A stretch of 64,000 nucleotides of DNA from Lachnoanaerobaculum sanguinis (GTDB lineage: Bacteria > Bacillota > Clostridia > Lachnospirales > Lachnospiraceae), in contig NZ_BTHK01000006.1 of NCBI RefSeq assembly GCF_033242365.1, forward strand, positions 1 through 64,000, given 5' to 3'. Position 1 is the stretch's first letter; the number at the start of each line of letters is the position of its first letter. The notes below the pieces were generated by a model. The model had not been told where the DNA came from. It saw nothing but the letters and a program-made list of their open reading frames with translations, and did not search any database. This document shows, piece after piece, positions 25,779 to 32,911 of the stretch. Position numbers and translations under genes: made by a program.

Positions 25779-25991
25779 ACTTTAGTATGTATTCTTTACA
25801 GTTACACGGTATCTCCATATAACATTTTAACAGTATAAATTAATCGTAAAAAATTATCAAGTCTTTATTACTTTAAAGTTCTGAACTTTAAATATTCAAA
25901 GTACAAGCTTGATTCTTTTTAATTACTTTGTTATACTTCTTTTTATGAATTTTTATCAGCCTAAGCTGCAATAAATAAAGGATGGATATGT
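25779..25991. other. Divergent region between DAHP synthase and tyrS
   Basis: The stretch is AT-rich. It has the imperfect hairpin TTTAAAGTTC/GAACTTTAAA at about 25871-25891. The T-box core motif expected ahead of many tyrS genes (AGGGTGGNACCGCG) is not present. No small gene is seen. Confidence 0.5.
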
Positions 25992-27218
25992 ATGAATTGT
26001 TATGATGAATTAAAGGCAAGAGGACTTATTGCCCAGGTTACAAATGAAGAAGAAATCAGCAAAATGATAAATAACGGAGAAGCCACATTCTATATCGGTT
26101 TCGACCCTACAGCAGACAGCTTACATGTAGGTCATTTTATGGCGCTTTGCCTTATGAAGAGACTACAGATGGCAGGCAACAAGCCTATCGCTTTGGTAGG
26201 TGGAGGTACCGGTATGATCGGTGATCCTTCAGGAAGAAGTGACCTCAGAAAGGTACTTACCATAGAAGATATCGATCACAACTGTGAATGTTTCAAAAAG
26301 CAGATGAGTCGCTTTATTGAATTCGGCGAGGATAAAGCCAGAATGGTAAACAATGCCGATTGGCTCAGGGACTTAAACTACATGGAGTTTATCCGTGATA
26401 TAGGTCCGCATTTTTCAGTCAACAATATGCTTAGAGCAAAATGTTATGAAAATCGTATGGCAAACGGACTCTCATTCCTTGAGTTTAACTATATGATACT
26501 CCAAAGCTTTGACTTCTATAAACTTTTCCTTGACTACGGTTGCAATATGCAGTTCGGTGGTGACGATCAGTGGTCAAATATGCTTGGCGGTACTGAGCTT
26601 ATCAGAAGAAAGCTTGGAAAAGATGCACATGCCATGACTATTACCCTTTTACTGAACTCAGAGGGTAAGAAAATGGGCAAAACCGTCGGCGGTGCTGTTT
26701 GGCTTGATCCAAATAAAACAACTCCTTTTGAGTTCTACCAGTACTGGAGAAATCTTCCTGATGCTGACGTTCTCACATGCCTTAGAATGCTTACCTTCCT
26801 TCCTCTTGAGCAGATAGAGGAAATGTCAAGCTGGGAAGGTGCCAAGCTTAATGAAGCCAAGGAAATCCTTGCAATGCATCTTACAGAGCTTGTACACGGC
26901 AAGGAAGAGGCTGAGAAAGCAAATGCAGCAAGCAAGTCTCTTTTTGTAGGCGGTGGCGATATGAGCAATGTTCCTACTTATGTTTTGCAGGATGAGGATT
27001 ACAGAGACGGTACTATAGATCTTTCAGGTGTGCTTGTAGTAAGCGGACTTTCAAAGACCAGATCCGAAGCCAGAAGAAATATCGAACAGGGCGGAGTTTC
27101 CATAGAAGGTGAAGTTATAAATGATGTAAAGAAAACTTTTACAAAAGAAGATTTTGCAGGCGAAGGACTTCTTGTTAAGAGAGGAAAGAAAAACTTCTGC
27201 AAGGTTAAATCAGAATAA
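25992..27218 (+). CDS. tyrS: Tyrosyl-tRNA synthetase
   Basis: This 408-residue class I synthetase charges tRNA-Tyr. The HIGH motif is HVGH in ADSLHVGHFMALCLM, and the KMSKS loop reads KKMGKTVGG, as in the TyrS of many Firmicutes. A C-terminal S4 RNA-binding domain (LSKTRSEARRNIEQGGVSIEGEVI) is present. The ribosome site AAAGGATGG precedes the start. Ten bases after its stop the IS1182-like end begins, so the mobile element appears to have landed in its downstream region. Confidence 0.97.
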   Translation: MNCYDELKARGLIAQVTNEEEISKMINNGEATFYIGFDPTADSLHVGHFMALCLMKRLQMAGNKPIALVGGGTGMIGDPSGRSDLRKVLTIEDIDHNCECFKKQMSRFIEFGEDKARMVNNADWLRDLNYMEFIRDIGPHFSVNNMLRAKCYENRMANGLSFLEFNYMILQSFDFYKLFLDYGCNMQFGGDDQWSNMLGGTELIRRKLGKDAHAMTITLLLNSEGKKMGKTVGGAVWLDPNKTTPFEFYQYWRNLPDADVLTCLRMLTFLPLEQIEEMSSWEGAKLNEAKEILAMHLTELVHGKEEAEKANAASKSLFVGGGDMSNVPTYVLQDEDYRDGTIDLSGVLVVSGLSKTRSEARRNIEQGGVSIEGEVINDVKKTFTKEDFAGEGLLVKRGKKNFCKVKSE

Positions 27219-27259
27219 AATTTTTTAAGGGGCTGTCGGGAAATGATAGTCATAAGAAG

Positions 27260-27292
27260 GGGTGGTGTAGCTCAAAATGAGTCACACCACCC
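27260..27292. terminator. IS leader hairpin with stem changes that preserve pairing
   Basis: GGGTGGTGT pairs with ACACCACCC; the copy at 65-99 has GGAGGAGT with ACTCCTCC at the same place. Both arms changed together. A second hairpin, AAGATGG/CCATCTT, lies at about 27311-27333. It can also terminate tyrS transcription. Confidence 0.75.
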
Positions 27293-27360
27293 TAAGTTTT
27301 TACATAAAAAAAGATGGCTAACGACAACCATCTTTCTCCGTTACATGTTATAATGTAACT

Positions 27361-27431
27361 ATGCTCACATTCAATTATTATAACAACTTTTTTGAAATAG
27401 GTCAACAGAAAATCAACTTTAGTTTCTATGA
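27361..27431 (+). pseudogene. IS1182-family transposase, N-terminal fragment
   Basis: The frame starts at ATG 27361 and reads NNFFEIGQQKINFSFY, the usual start of IS1182-family transposases. After residue 23 the similarity stops; the frame then runs through a 12-bp tandem duplication (TAGTTTCTATGA twice) and ends at TAA 27508-27510. The continuation, from INFSFYELSLPDDDPVY onward, is found 5.1 kb away at 32551. Confidence 0.75.
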
Positions 27432-27515
27432 TAGTTTCTATGATAGCCACACACATAATAATATGACCAATGCGGTAATCAATAAAACTAAATTCATGCA
27501 TCCTCCATAAAAGAA

Positions 27516-28250
27516 CTATGTTTTTGCAGATTTATCAAGCAGCTTGCTCTCCTCACTTGAAAATTCTCTGTCTGTAATAACTGCGGTGTAGTCGGAAAGC
27601 TCATTTATAATATGAAGTCCGTCTCTGTCAAACTTTGAATTGTCCACAGCCAGTATCGAAACCTTACACTGCTCTATCACAATTTTTTTTAAAAAAGCTT
27701 TTTCAATGGTGGGCGTCATTACCTGAAGCTTGTCATTAATACTTGCGGCTCCGAAAAAAGCTATATCAAAAGAGAATTTTTTAATCATATCCATAGCATA
27801 GTAGCCGTATACGCTTTTTGTACTCTTTTGCACCGTGCCCCCGCATATTATGAGGTCACAGTCGGAATTTACAAGCAGGGAAGCTATTTCTATGTCATTT
27901 GTAACTATGGTAAGATTGTTTATATTCATTATATTTTTGGCAATCTCAAATGTTGTTGTGCCTGCGTCAAGGAATACCGCCATTCCGTCATGTACATACT
28001 TAGCCGCATTTGCGGCGATTTTTATCTTGCTTTCATGGTTTTTTATCCTTTTAGCTTCGTATGTGACTTCGGTTTTTCTCACCGCTCCGCCGTAGCATCT
28101 CTCAATAAGTCCGGACTCATCAAGCTTTTTCAAATCTCGGCGGATAGTCATTGTACTTACCCCCAATGTTTTAGCAAGATATTCCACCTCTGCCACACCG
28201 CTTTCTCTGATAATATTTATAATTTCCAGCTGCCTTTCGCCACTTAGCAT
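27516..28250 (-). CDS. DeoR/GlpR-family transcriptional regulator
   Basis: This 244-residue protein has an N-terminal winged helix (VEYLAKTLGVSTMTIRRDLKKLDESGLIERCYGG) and a C-terminal sugar-phosphate sensor domain with VFLDAGTTTFEIA and IICGGTV. Members usually repress sugar catabolism until a phosphorylated intermediate binds. It lies downstream of gntP on the same strand after a 262-base gap with a terminator, so it probably has its own promoter. The repeated TGTTTGACTTTGTT boxes ahead of the kinase gene are candidate operators. Confidence 0.9.
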   Translation of the reverse strand: MLSGERQLEIINIIRESGVAEVEYLAKTLGVSTMTIRRDLKKLDESGLIERCYGGAVRKTEVTYEAKRIKNHESKIKIAANAAKYVHDGMAVFLDAGTTTFEIAKNIMNINNLTIVTNDIEIASLLVNSDCDLIICGGTVQKSTKSVYGYYAMDMIKKFSFDIAFFGAASINDKLQVMTPTIEKAFLKKIVIEQCKVSILAVDNSKFDRDGLHIINELSDYTAVITDREFSSEESKLLDKSAKT

Positions 28251-28512
28251 ATATCCTTCCTCAATCCGGTAGGGGAGGTGAAACCAACCCTACTCGTCTG
28301 TGCTGGGGGCGTGCGCCTTTTGGCGCTAATGTCCTTTCGCCCCCGTGTGCATAAAAAACTCCACAGCATAGCAGTATCAAAAGCTCATACGGGCAGTGAT
28401 TGCATATGTGTGGAGTTACCGCAAATTATTTTGTTGTTCACCATAACTGCCTGCTTATAGGGGCGAAAGCCACCGCTCCCGCCTGTATTGTAGTGACAGT
28501 ATATCACAGGCT
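28251..28512 (-). other. Structured gap between gntP and the DeoR regulator
   Basis: Going down the minus strand, the gap first has a GC-rich segment around GGCGGGAGCGGTGGC. A large terminator-like hairpin follows (ACTCCACA 28409-28416 with TGTGGAGT 28358-28365, then TTTTTTAT), then repeat copy A at 28313-28355, and a hairpin GTAGGG/CCCTAC at 28269-28293. No small gene with a ribosome site was recognised. Confidence 0.55.
28313..28355 (-). repeat. 43-bp inverted repeat, copy A
   Basis: On the minus strand it begins TTTATGCACACGGGGGCG and ends AGCGCCAAAAGGCGC. It matches copy B at 29969-30011 in 41 of 43 positions, in opposite orientation. It contains the small hairpin GCGCC/GGCGC, and in this copy an outer GGGGGCG/CGCCCCC pairing is possible with flanking bases. 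Confidence 0.9.
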
Positions 28513-29922
28513 TTAATGGAAGAAAATACTTAATATCATTATTTCCACAAAACCGACAGCCCAAGCTATCGTGGATGTTATAGAGTAAGTCCTTATCTGA
28601 TCTTTTGTGTCGCTGACACCCAAAGTCCTGTTGACCACCCAAAAGTATGAATCATTAAAATAGCTGAAAAAAAGCGAGCCTACACAGCAGGCCAATGCCG
28701 CCATATACGGGTTTCCTCCCGACTCGGCAACTATGGCTGCCGTAATACTGGCCGCGGTAGTCATTGCCACGGTTCCCGAGCCTTGAATAAATCTTATCAA
28801 AGTAGCTATGACAAACGGAAGAATTACAATAGGAAGTCCTGAGCCTGCAAGGCCTTGCGCAATGTAGCTTCCGAGTCCGCTGTCCTTTATTATCTGTCCA
28901 AGTGCACCTCCGCCTCCGGTTACCAGCATAATAATACCTGCCGAAGCCATACCTTTTTCCATTTCCTTAAGTATCTGTTCTCTGGTAAGGTTCCTTCCCA
29001 ATGTAAGTATTGCCAGCACAAGTCCTATACCGACGGCAAATATAGGCGAACCTATAAACTGGAATATCTGCATATAGCCCTCTGTCAGCTTCATAGCAGA
29101 TATAACGGTCGCGATCAGTATCAATACTATCGGGACTAGTATAGGAAAAAACGATTCCAAGGTGCCGGGGATATTTTCAGCTTCAAGCTTAGCCTCTTGT
29201 GAGTAATCAGGCTTTTGATAAGGCATTCTCTTGTATCCGCTCTCTTCAGTTTCGTCAGGCAGCTGATAAATTTTTTTTCCGATATATCTCGCATATGCCG
29301 TACAGGCGAGCGTCATGGGAATTGCGAGGACAAAGCCTATAAGAATGAATTTGCCCACATCTATTCCGTAAATACCCGCAACCCCGAGAGGCCCCGGTGT
29401 AGGCGGCACTAAGGAATGTGTTATAACCAGACCTGCCGCCAGTGCCGCTCCCAAGGAAATAACCGACTTTTTGGTAGCCTTTGATATAGCCTTGGCGATT
29501 GGCGCCAGAATAATAAATCCTGAATCACAGAATATAGGAATCGACACCATAAAGCCTGTTACAGCCAATGCCTCCTCTTCCCTGTTCTTACCGAACACCT
29601 TAAGGAAAGTAAGAGCCATTCTCTTAGCCGCTCCCGTCACTTCAAAAATCTGCCCCATAATAACACCGAAGCCTATAATTATACCTATAGAGCCCAGCGT
29701 ATTACCGAAGCCTGTAGTAACGGAATTGATAATACCAAATGTTGCCCCGCTCTCCAGCTTCGTATTTACCAAAGGCATGCCTCCTATGACACCGATAACG
29801 ATTGCCGAGAGAATCAGAGCTATGAATGCATGTATCTTTGTTTTCAGTACAAGCACAATAAGAAGTATAATGCCTATAATAAGACCTATCAGCATTCTCT
29901 CACCGCTTAAACCACCAACCAT
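28513..29922 (-). CDS. GntP-family gluconate/acid-sugar permease
   Basis: This 469-residue integral membrane protein has about twelve helices, typical of the GntP family of H+-coupled gluconate and related acid-sugar importers. Family signatures are THSLVPPTPGPLGVAGIYGID and SGTVAMTTAASITAAI, and NDSYFWVVNRTLG near the C-terminus. It follows the PdxA2 gene after about 140 bases and is flanked by copies A and B of the 43-bp repeat. With the DUF1537 kinase and PdxA2 it probably imports D-threonate or D-erythronate. By eye this region looks richer in G+C than its surroundings. Confidence 0.9.
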   Translation of the reverse strand: MVGGLSGERMLIGLIIGIILLIVLVLKTKIHAFIALILSAIVIGVIGGMPLVNTKLESGATFGIINSVTTGFGNTLGSIGIIIGFGVIMGQIFEVTGAAKRMALTFLKVFGKNREEEALAVTGFMVSIPIFCDSGFIILAPIAKAISKATKKSVISLGAALAAGLVITHSLVPPTPGPLGVAGIYGIDVGKFILIGFVLAIPMTLACTAYARYIGKKIYQLPDETEESGYKRMPYQKPDYSQEAKLEAENIPGTLESFFPILVPIVLILIATVISAMKLTEGYMQIFQFIGSPIFAVGIGLVLAILTLGRNLTREQILKEMEKGMASAGIIMLVTGGGGALGQIIKDSGLGSYIAQGLAGSGLPIVILPFVIATLIRFIQGSGTVAMTTAASITAAIVAESGGNPYMAALACCVGSLFFSYFNDSYFWVVNRTLGVSDTKDQIRTYSITSTIAWAVGFVEIMILSIFFH

Positions 29923-29968
29923 AAAAACCTCCTTCTAATTATTGGAAACGAATTTATTCATTTCCTGA

Positions 29969-30011
29969 TTTATGCACACGGGGGCGTAAGGACATCAGCG
30001 CCAAAAGGCGC
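29969..30011 (+). repeat. 43-bp inverted repeat, copy B
   Basis: It begins TTTATGCACACGGGGGCG and ends AGCGCCAAAAGGCGC on the plus strand, and lies between gntP and pdxA2. It differs from copy A at two positions. The two copies point away from each other and enclose gntP. Confidence 0.9.
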
Positions 30012-30041
30012 CCGATCACCCGCAGCCGTCCTTTTACACAA

Positions 30042-30064
30042 AGGAAAGCCAATATTGCTTTCCT
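30042..30064 (-). terminator. Hairpin at the pdxA2 stop
   Basis: AGGAAAGC and GCTTTCCT form an 8-bp stem starting at the stop codon. On the minus strand TTTGTG follows. It is weak as a terminator and may reduce read-through into gntP. Confidence 0.5.
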
Positions 30065-31064
30065 ATATTTTCTTGAAATTCGGGGCATATTTTGCAGCCA
30101 ATCTTATAGCCTCCACCATACTTACCGCATCCGCAATGCCTTTTCCTGCTATATCAAAAGCGGTGCCGTGGTCTACTGAGGTTCTAAGTATCGGCATACC
30201 GTTAGTAATAGCTATCGTTTTATTAAAATCAAGTGTTTTTGTTGCAATATGTCCCTGGTCATGATAAAGCGACAGCACACTGTTATATCTTCCCTGAGCA
30301 GCCTGATGAAATACCGAGTCTGCACCTATAGGACCCGTAACCGGATAACCTTTAGCCTGCATTTCTTCTACGGCAGGTGTTATTTCTTTCATTTCCTCAT
30401 CGCCGAAAAGCCCGTGTTCACCACAGTGAGGATTCAGTCCCGCCACAGCCATTTGCCTGTCATTTACTCCAAGGCGCTTTAGTGCCTCCAAACAGCGGAC
30501 TATATAATCCTCTATTCTTTCCTTCTTTATCATATCCAACATTTTTCTGAGTGAAACATGTCTGGTAAGAAAGAAAACCCTTAATCCGTTTGTTTCAAAC
30601 ATTGTCAGAGGATCTTTTGTATTTGTCAGAGCGGCAAATATTTCCGTGTGACCGATGAAAGGAACATTTCCGGCATGCAAAGACTCCTTGTTTATAGGGG
30701 TCGTAGCTACGGCGTCGGTCTCACCTGTGTTTGTAAGCTCTATAGCCTTTGCAATATATTCAAATGCAGCCTTGCCGCACATTCCGCTTACTTTTCCGAA
30801 TTCAAACCCGCTCATATCAACATTATTCAAATCTATGAGATTAAGAACCCCGAATTCATACTTTCCTTCAGCAGGCTTGGAAACGGTATTTATTTTCAAC
30901 GGTACCTTTGTAATCTGTATAGCCTGCTCCATTATTTTTTTATCCCCGATAACTATGCAGTCGGCATAATCAAACGTCGCCTCATCCGCCAGTGCCTTGG
31001 CTGTAATCTCCGGTCCGATACCGGCAGGGTCTCCCATAGTAACTGCAATCAGTGCCTTTTTCAT
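30063..31064 (-). CDS. pdxA2: PdxA2-type 4-phospho-D-threonate/erythronate dehydrogenase
   Basis: This 333-residue PdxA-family NAD-dependent dehydrogenase carries the metal-binding histidines in VPFIGHTEIFAAL, NPHCGEHGLFG and YHDQGHIATKTLDF. Canonical PdxA acts in vitamin B6 synthesis. The PdxA2 branch, next to DUF1537 kinases, oxidises the 4-phosphates of D-threonate or D-erythronate and yields dihydroxyacetone phosphate with loss of CO2. The gene begins 13 bases after the kinase stop, so the kinase-dehydrogenase pair is the basis for this choice. A role in B6 synthesis is less likely because no pdxJ neighbour is present. Confidence 0.85.
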   Translation of the reverse strand: MKKALIAVTMGDPAGIGPEITAKALADEATFDYADCIVIGDKKIMEQAIQITKVPLKINTVSKPAEGKYEFGVLNLIDLNNVDMSGFEFGKVSGMCGKAAFEYIAKAIELTNTGETDAVATTPINKESLHAGNVPFIGHTEIFAALTNTKDPLTMFETNGLRVFFLTRHVSLRKMLDMIKKERIEDYIVRCLEALKRLGVNDRQMAVAGLNPHCGEHGLFGDEEMKEITPAVEEMQAKGYPVTGPIGADSVFHQAAQGRYNSVLSLYHDQGHIATKTLDFNKTIAITNGMPILRTSVDHGTAFDIAGKGIADAVSMVEAIRLAAKYAPNFKKI

Positions 31065-31077
31065 CTTTCCTCCTTTA

Positions 31078-32382
31078 TTACATATATAGTTTTTCTTTCA
31101 GGTAGGTAATACAGCGGTTTGCCGCATCATCATCTCCTACCATTCCGCCCTTGGTGATTATCTTGATATCCGGAAAATCTCCCGACATCATCTCGGCATA
31201 AGCGGCAAGAGGCAGAACCTCATCTAACAGCCTTAGTCCGGTTGTATTAAATTTTTTGCACAGTGCCTGGGTGATATCGCCTCCGCTGCTGTATATACCC
31301 TTAAACGCGGGATTTTGCGACAATACATTATAACCTATCTGTGCGAATGCATCATTTATTCTTTCCGTCATTTTATCTGTATTATCATATCTGTCGGTAT
31401 ATTTACTGAAGTCAATTCTGTTTTCGGAATATATACCGTCTCCCACAGCAGTCAATATCTCATACTTTGAGGACTTTTCAAGCAGCTCATCACTTACTCT
31501 CTTTATTTCGGCATCTCGTATACCGTCGTTTTCCAGCATCAGTGATGATTTTATAAAAACATTGTATGCTGTTCTCTGATTCAGCCACAGCTCTTCCACC
31601 TGTGCCTTTGTAACCGGATTTACAGAACCTATAAGCGCAAGAATTTTGTGCTTTGTATCCTTTTTTACCGGCGTAATAAGCTTTCTTGCAATAGTAGCGG
31701 TAAAGACCCCGGGATCTACCGCCGCAAATTTCAGTCCTGAGGTTATGAGAGCATCGGCAATCAAATCCAAATCTCCCTGAGTAACACAGTCAAATACAAG
31801 TATACGATTTCCCTCATTAACAAGTTTTTTCATATGCTCCGCCAGTACATGCTTTCCGCTCATCATATCGTCAAGCTTTATCGAGCCAACCTTAAATTTG
31901 CTTTGCTGTCTGAAAATATCGGCTACATTGGAAGTTTTTACCGGACACTTGGGGTCAAGGGCAACAGATGTCTTATGCAGCGGCAAACCGTTTACCATGA
32001 GATATCCGCCCACAACCGTTCTGCCTGACTCCGGAAAACAGGGGGCGCTTATGGCTATGACATCATCTCCAAGCACATTAAGTATTGCATCGGTTTCGGC
32101 TCCGATATTTCCCCTCATAGTAGAATCAATTCTCTTTGCCCATACTTTAACTTCACTGTCAAAAAGAAGCTTTGCCGCATTATACACTCTGTTATATGCA
32201 AGCTCCTTATCAATGCCCCTGCTGTCTGTTGGGTACATCAGACAGTCGCAGCTGTCCGAGAGCGAAAGCTCAAGCCGTTCGGCATTCATCATTGTATAGG
32301 TATTGTAGTCCATTTTTTTCAACAATACGCCTGTAGCATTCGCACCGGTCAGGTCGTCCGCTATAACAATACACTTTGCCAT
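31078..32382 (-). CDS. Four-carbon acid-sugar kinase (DUF1537; DtnK/DenK-like)
   Basis: This 434-residue protein has the N-terminal acid-sugar-binding domain starting with IVIADDLTGANATGVLL and a C-terminal nucleotide-binding domain with YSSGGDITQALCKKF and ITKGGMVGDDDA. DUF1537 kinases use ATP to phosphorylate D-threonate, D-erythronate and similar acids at O4. The next gene, PdxA2, is the known second step. It is the first gene of the islet operon; GGAGGTGAA precedes its ATG and tandem operator-like boxes lie 37-81 bases upstream. Whether threonate or erythronate is preferred cannot be read. Confidence 0.88.
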   Translation of the reverse strand: MAKCIVIADDLTGANATGVLLKKMDYNTYTMMNAERLELSLSDSCDCLMYPTDSRGIDKELAYNRVYNAAKLLFDSEVKVWAKRIDSTMRGNIGAETDAILNVLGDDVIAISAPCFPESGRTVVGGYLMVNGLPLHKTSVALDPKCPVKTSNVADIFRQQSKFKVGSIKLDDMMSGKHVLAEHMKKLVNEGNRILVFDCVTQGDLDLIADALITSGLKFAAVDPGVFTATIARKLITPVKKDTKHKILALIGSVNPVTKAQVEELWLNQRTAYNVFIKSSLMLENDGIRDAEIKRVSDELLEKSSKYEILTAVGDGIYSENRIDFSKYTDRYDNTDKMTERINDAFAQIGYNVLSQNPAFKGIYSSGGDITQALCKKFNTTGLRLLDEVLPLAAYAEMMSGDFPDIKIITKGGMVGDDDAANRCITYLKEKLYM

Positions 32383-32418
32383 TTCACCTCCAAAAATGTT
32401 TGCTTATGAAAATATTTC

Positions 32419-32463
32419 TGTTTGACTTTGTTTTTATTTGCGAAAATTATGTTTGACTTTGTT
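32419..32463 (-). promoter_or_regulatory. Tandem operator-like boxes ahead of the acid-sugar kinase
   Basis: TGTTTGACTTTGTT occurs at 32419-32432 and again at 32450-32463, 31 bases apart (about three helical turns). On the minus strand each reads AACAAAGTCAAACA, a form common for DeoR-family operators. The DeoR gene in the islet is the natural candidate to bind; this is inference. Confidence 0.6.
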
Positions 32464-32496
32464 ATTATTATATATTATTACGGTGGAATGTCAAGA

Positions 32497-32538
32497 ATAA
32501 GATACTATTACCGAATTTTTTTATAAGATACTATTACC
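32497..32538. repeat. Tandem repeat at the right islet boundary
   Basis: ATAAGATACTATTACC is present twice with a 26-base period, each copy followed by a T-rich tract. It ends 12 bases before the 22-bp direct repeat. The left boundary has its own 12-bp tandem duplication. Confidence 0.8.
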
Positions 32539-32550
32539 TGATTTTTTATA

Positions 32551-32851
32551 AATCAACTTTAGTTTCTATGAATTGAGTTTACCCGATGACGATCCGGTCT
32601 ATACCCTAAAAAAGTTAGGGAGGATTTAGATTTTTCCGGACTGTTAGCCAATTGTTCGAACAAGGGAAGAACAGGGTACAACCGGGTCATGATGTATGCA
32701 GTTATTACTTATGCAAATATGCGAGGAATACGCTCTATTGATCGTATTGTGGATTTATGTTAAAGAGATATTGCTTTTATCCGGCTTACTCAAGGGAGAA
32801 AGCCAAAACTTCAACATCTCTATGAAGAGCTTGAACATTGTGGACAGCCCC
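32551..32851 (+). pseudogene. IS1182-family transposase, internal fragment (frameshift and stop)
   Basis: Reading from 32551 gives INFSFYELSLPDDDPVYTLKK, then a one-base loss near 32613 shifts the frame. The next frame gives REDLDFSGLL, GYNRVMMYAVITYANMRG and IRSIDRIVDLC. An in-frame TAA at about 32759 is followed by RDIAFIRLTQGRKPK. This is the N-terminal domain of IS1182-family transposases; the catalytic DDE part is missing. The fragment ends at the terminal repeat GGACAGCCCC. Confidence 0.8.
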
Positions 32852-32865
32852 TTTTTGCATCAAAA

Positions 32866-32892
32866 AAGCTGCCGCATTTTAGTGCAACAGCC
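32866..32892 (-). terminator. Terminator of nrdD (possibly once shared with tyrS)
   Basis: AGCTGCCGCA and TGCAACAGCC pair with one mismatch region and a TTTTAG loop. On the minus strand the stem runs into CTTTTTTG, and on the plus strand into TTTAACTTT. It lies just outside the mobile islet. Confidence 0.8.
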
Positions 32893-32911
32893 TTTAACTT
32901 TATATTTATTT

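Larger units (their letters stand above)
27229..32851. mobile_element. IS1182-like element remnant carrying an acid-sugar catabolic islet
   Basis: GGGGCTGTC at 27229-27237 and its inverted match GACAGCCCC at 32843-32851 mark the outer ends; the same end occurs at 121-129. Inside the left end are the IS leader and the first 23 codons of an IS1182-type transposase. Inside the right end the same reading continues, with a 1-base deletion and a stop. Between the two halves lie four catabolic genes and their control sites (27432-32549). A 22-bp sequence is identical at 27410-27431 and 32550-32571. The element therefore looks like a passenger-loaded, transposase-dead IS placed between convergent tyrS and nrdD. 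Target-site duplication was not resolved. Confidence 0.65.

Noticed and set aside
25779..25991. Possible T-box leader for tyrS
   Set aside because: The conserved AGGGTGGNACCGCG core and specifier-loop arrangement are not visible, and the leader is short.
27292..27501. 69-residue minus-strand open frame over the IS leader
   Set aside because: It reads across the hairpins and transposase start on the opposite strand and has no family features.
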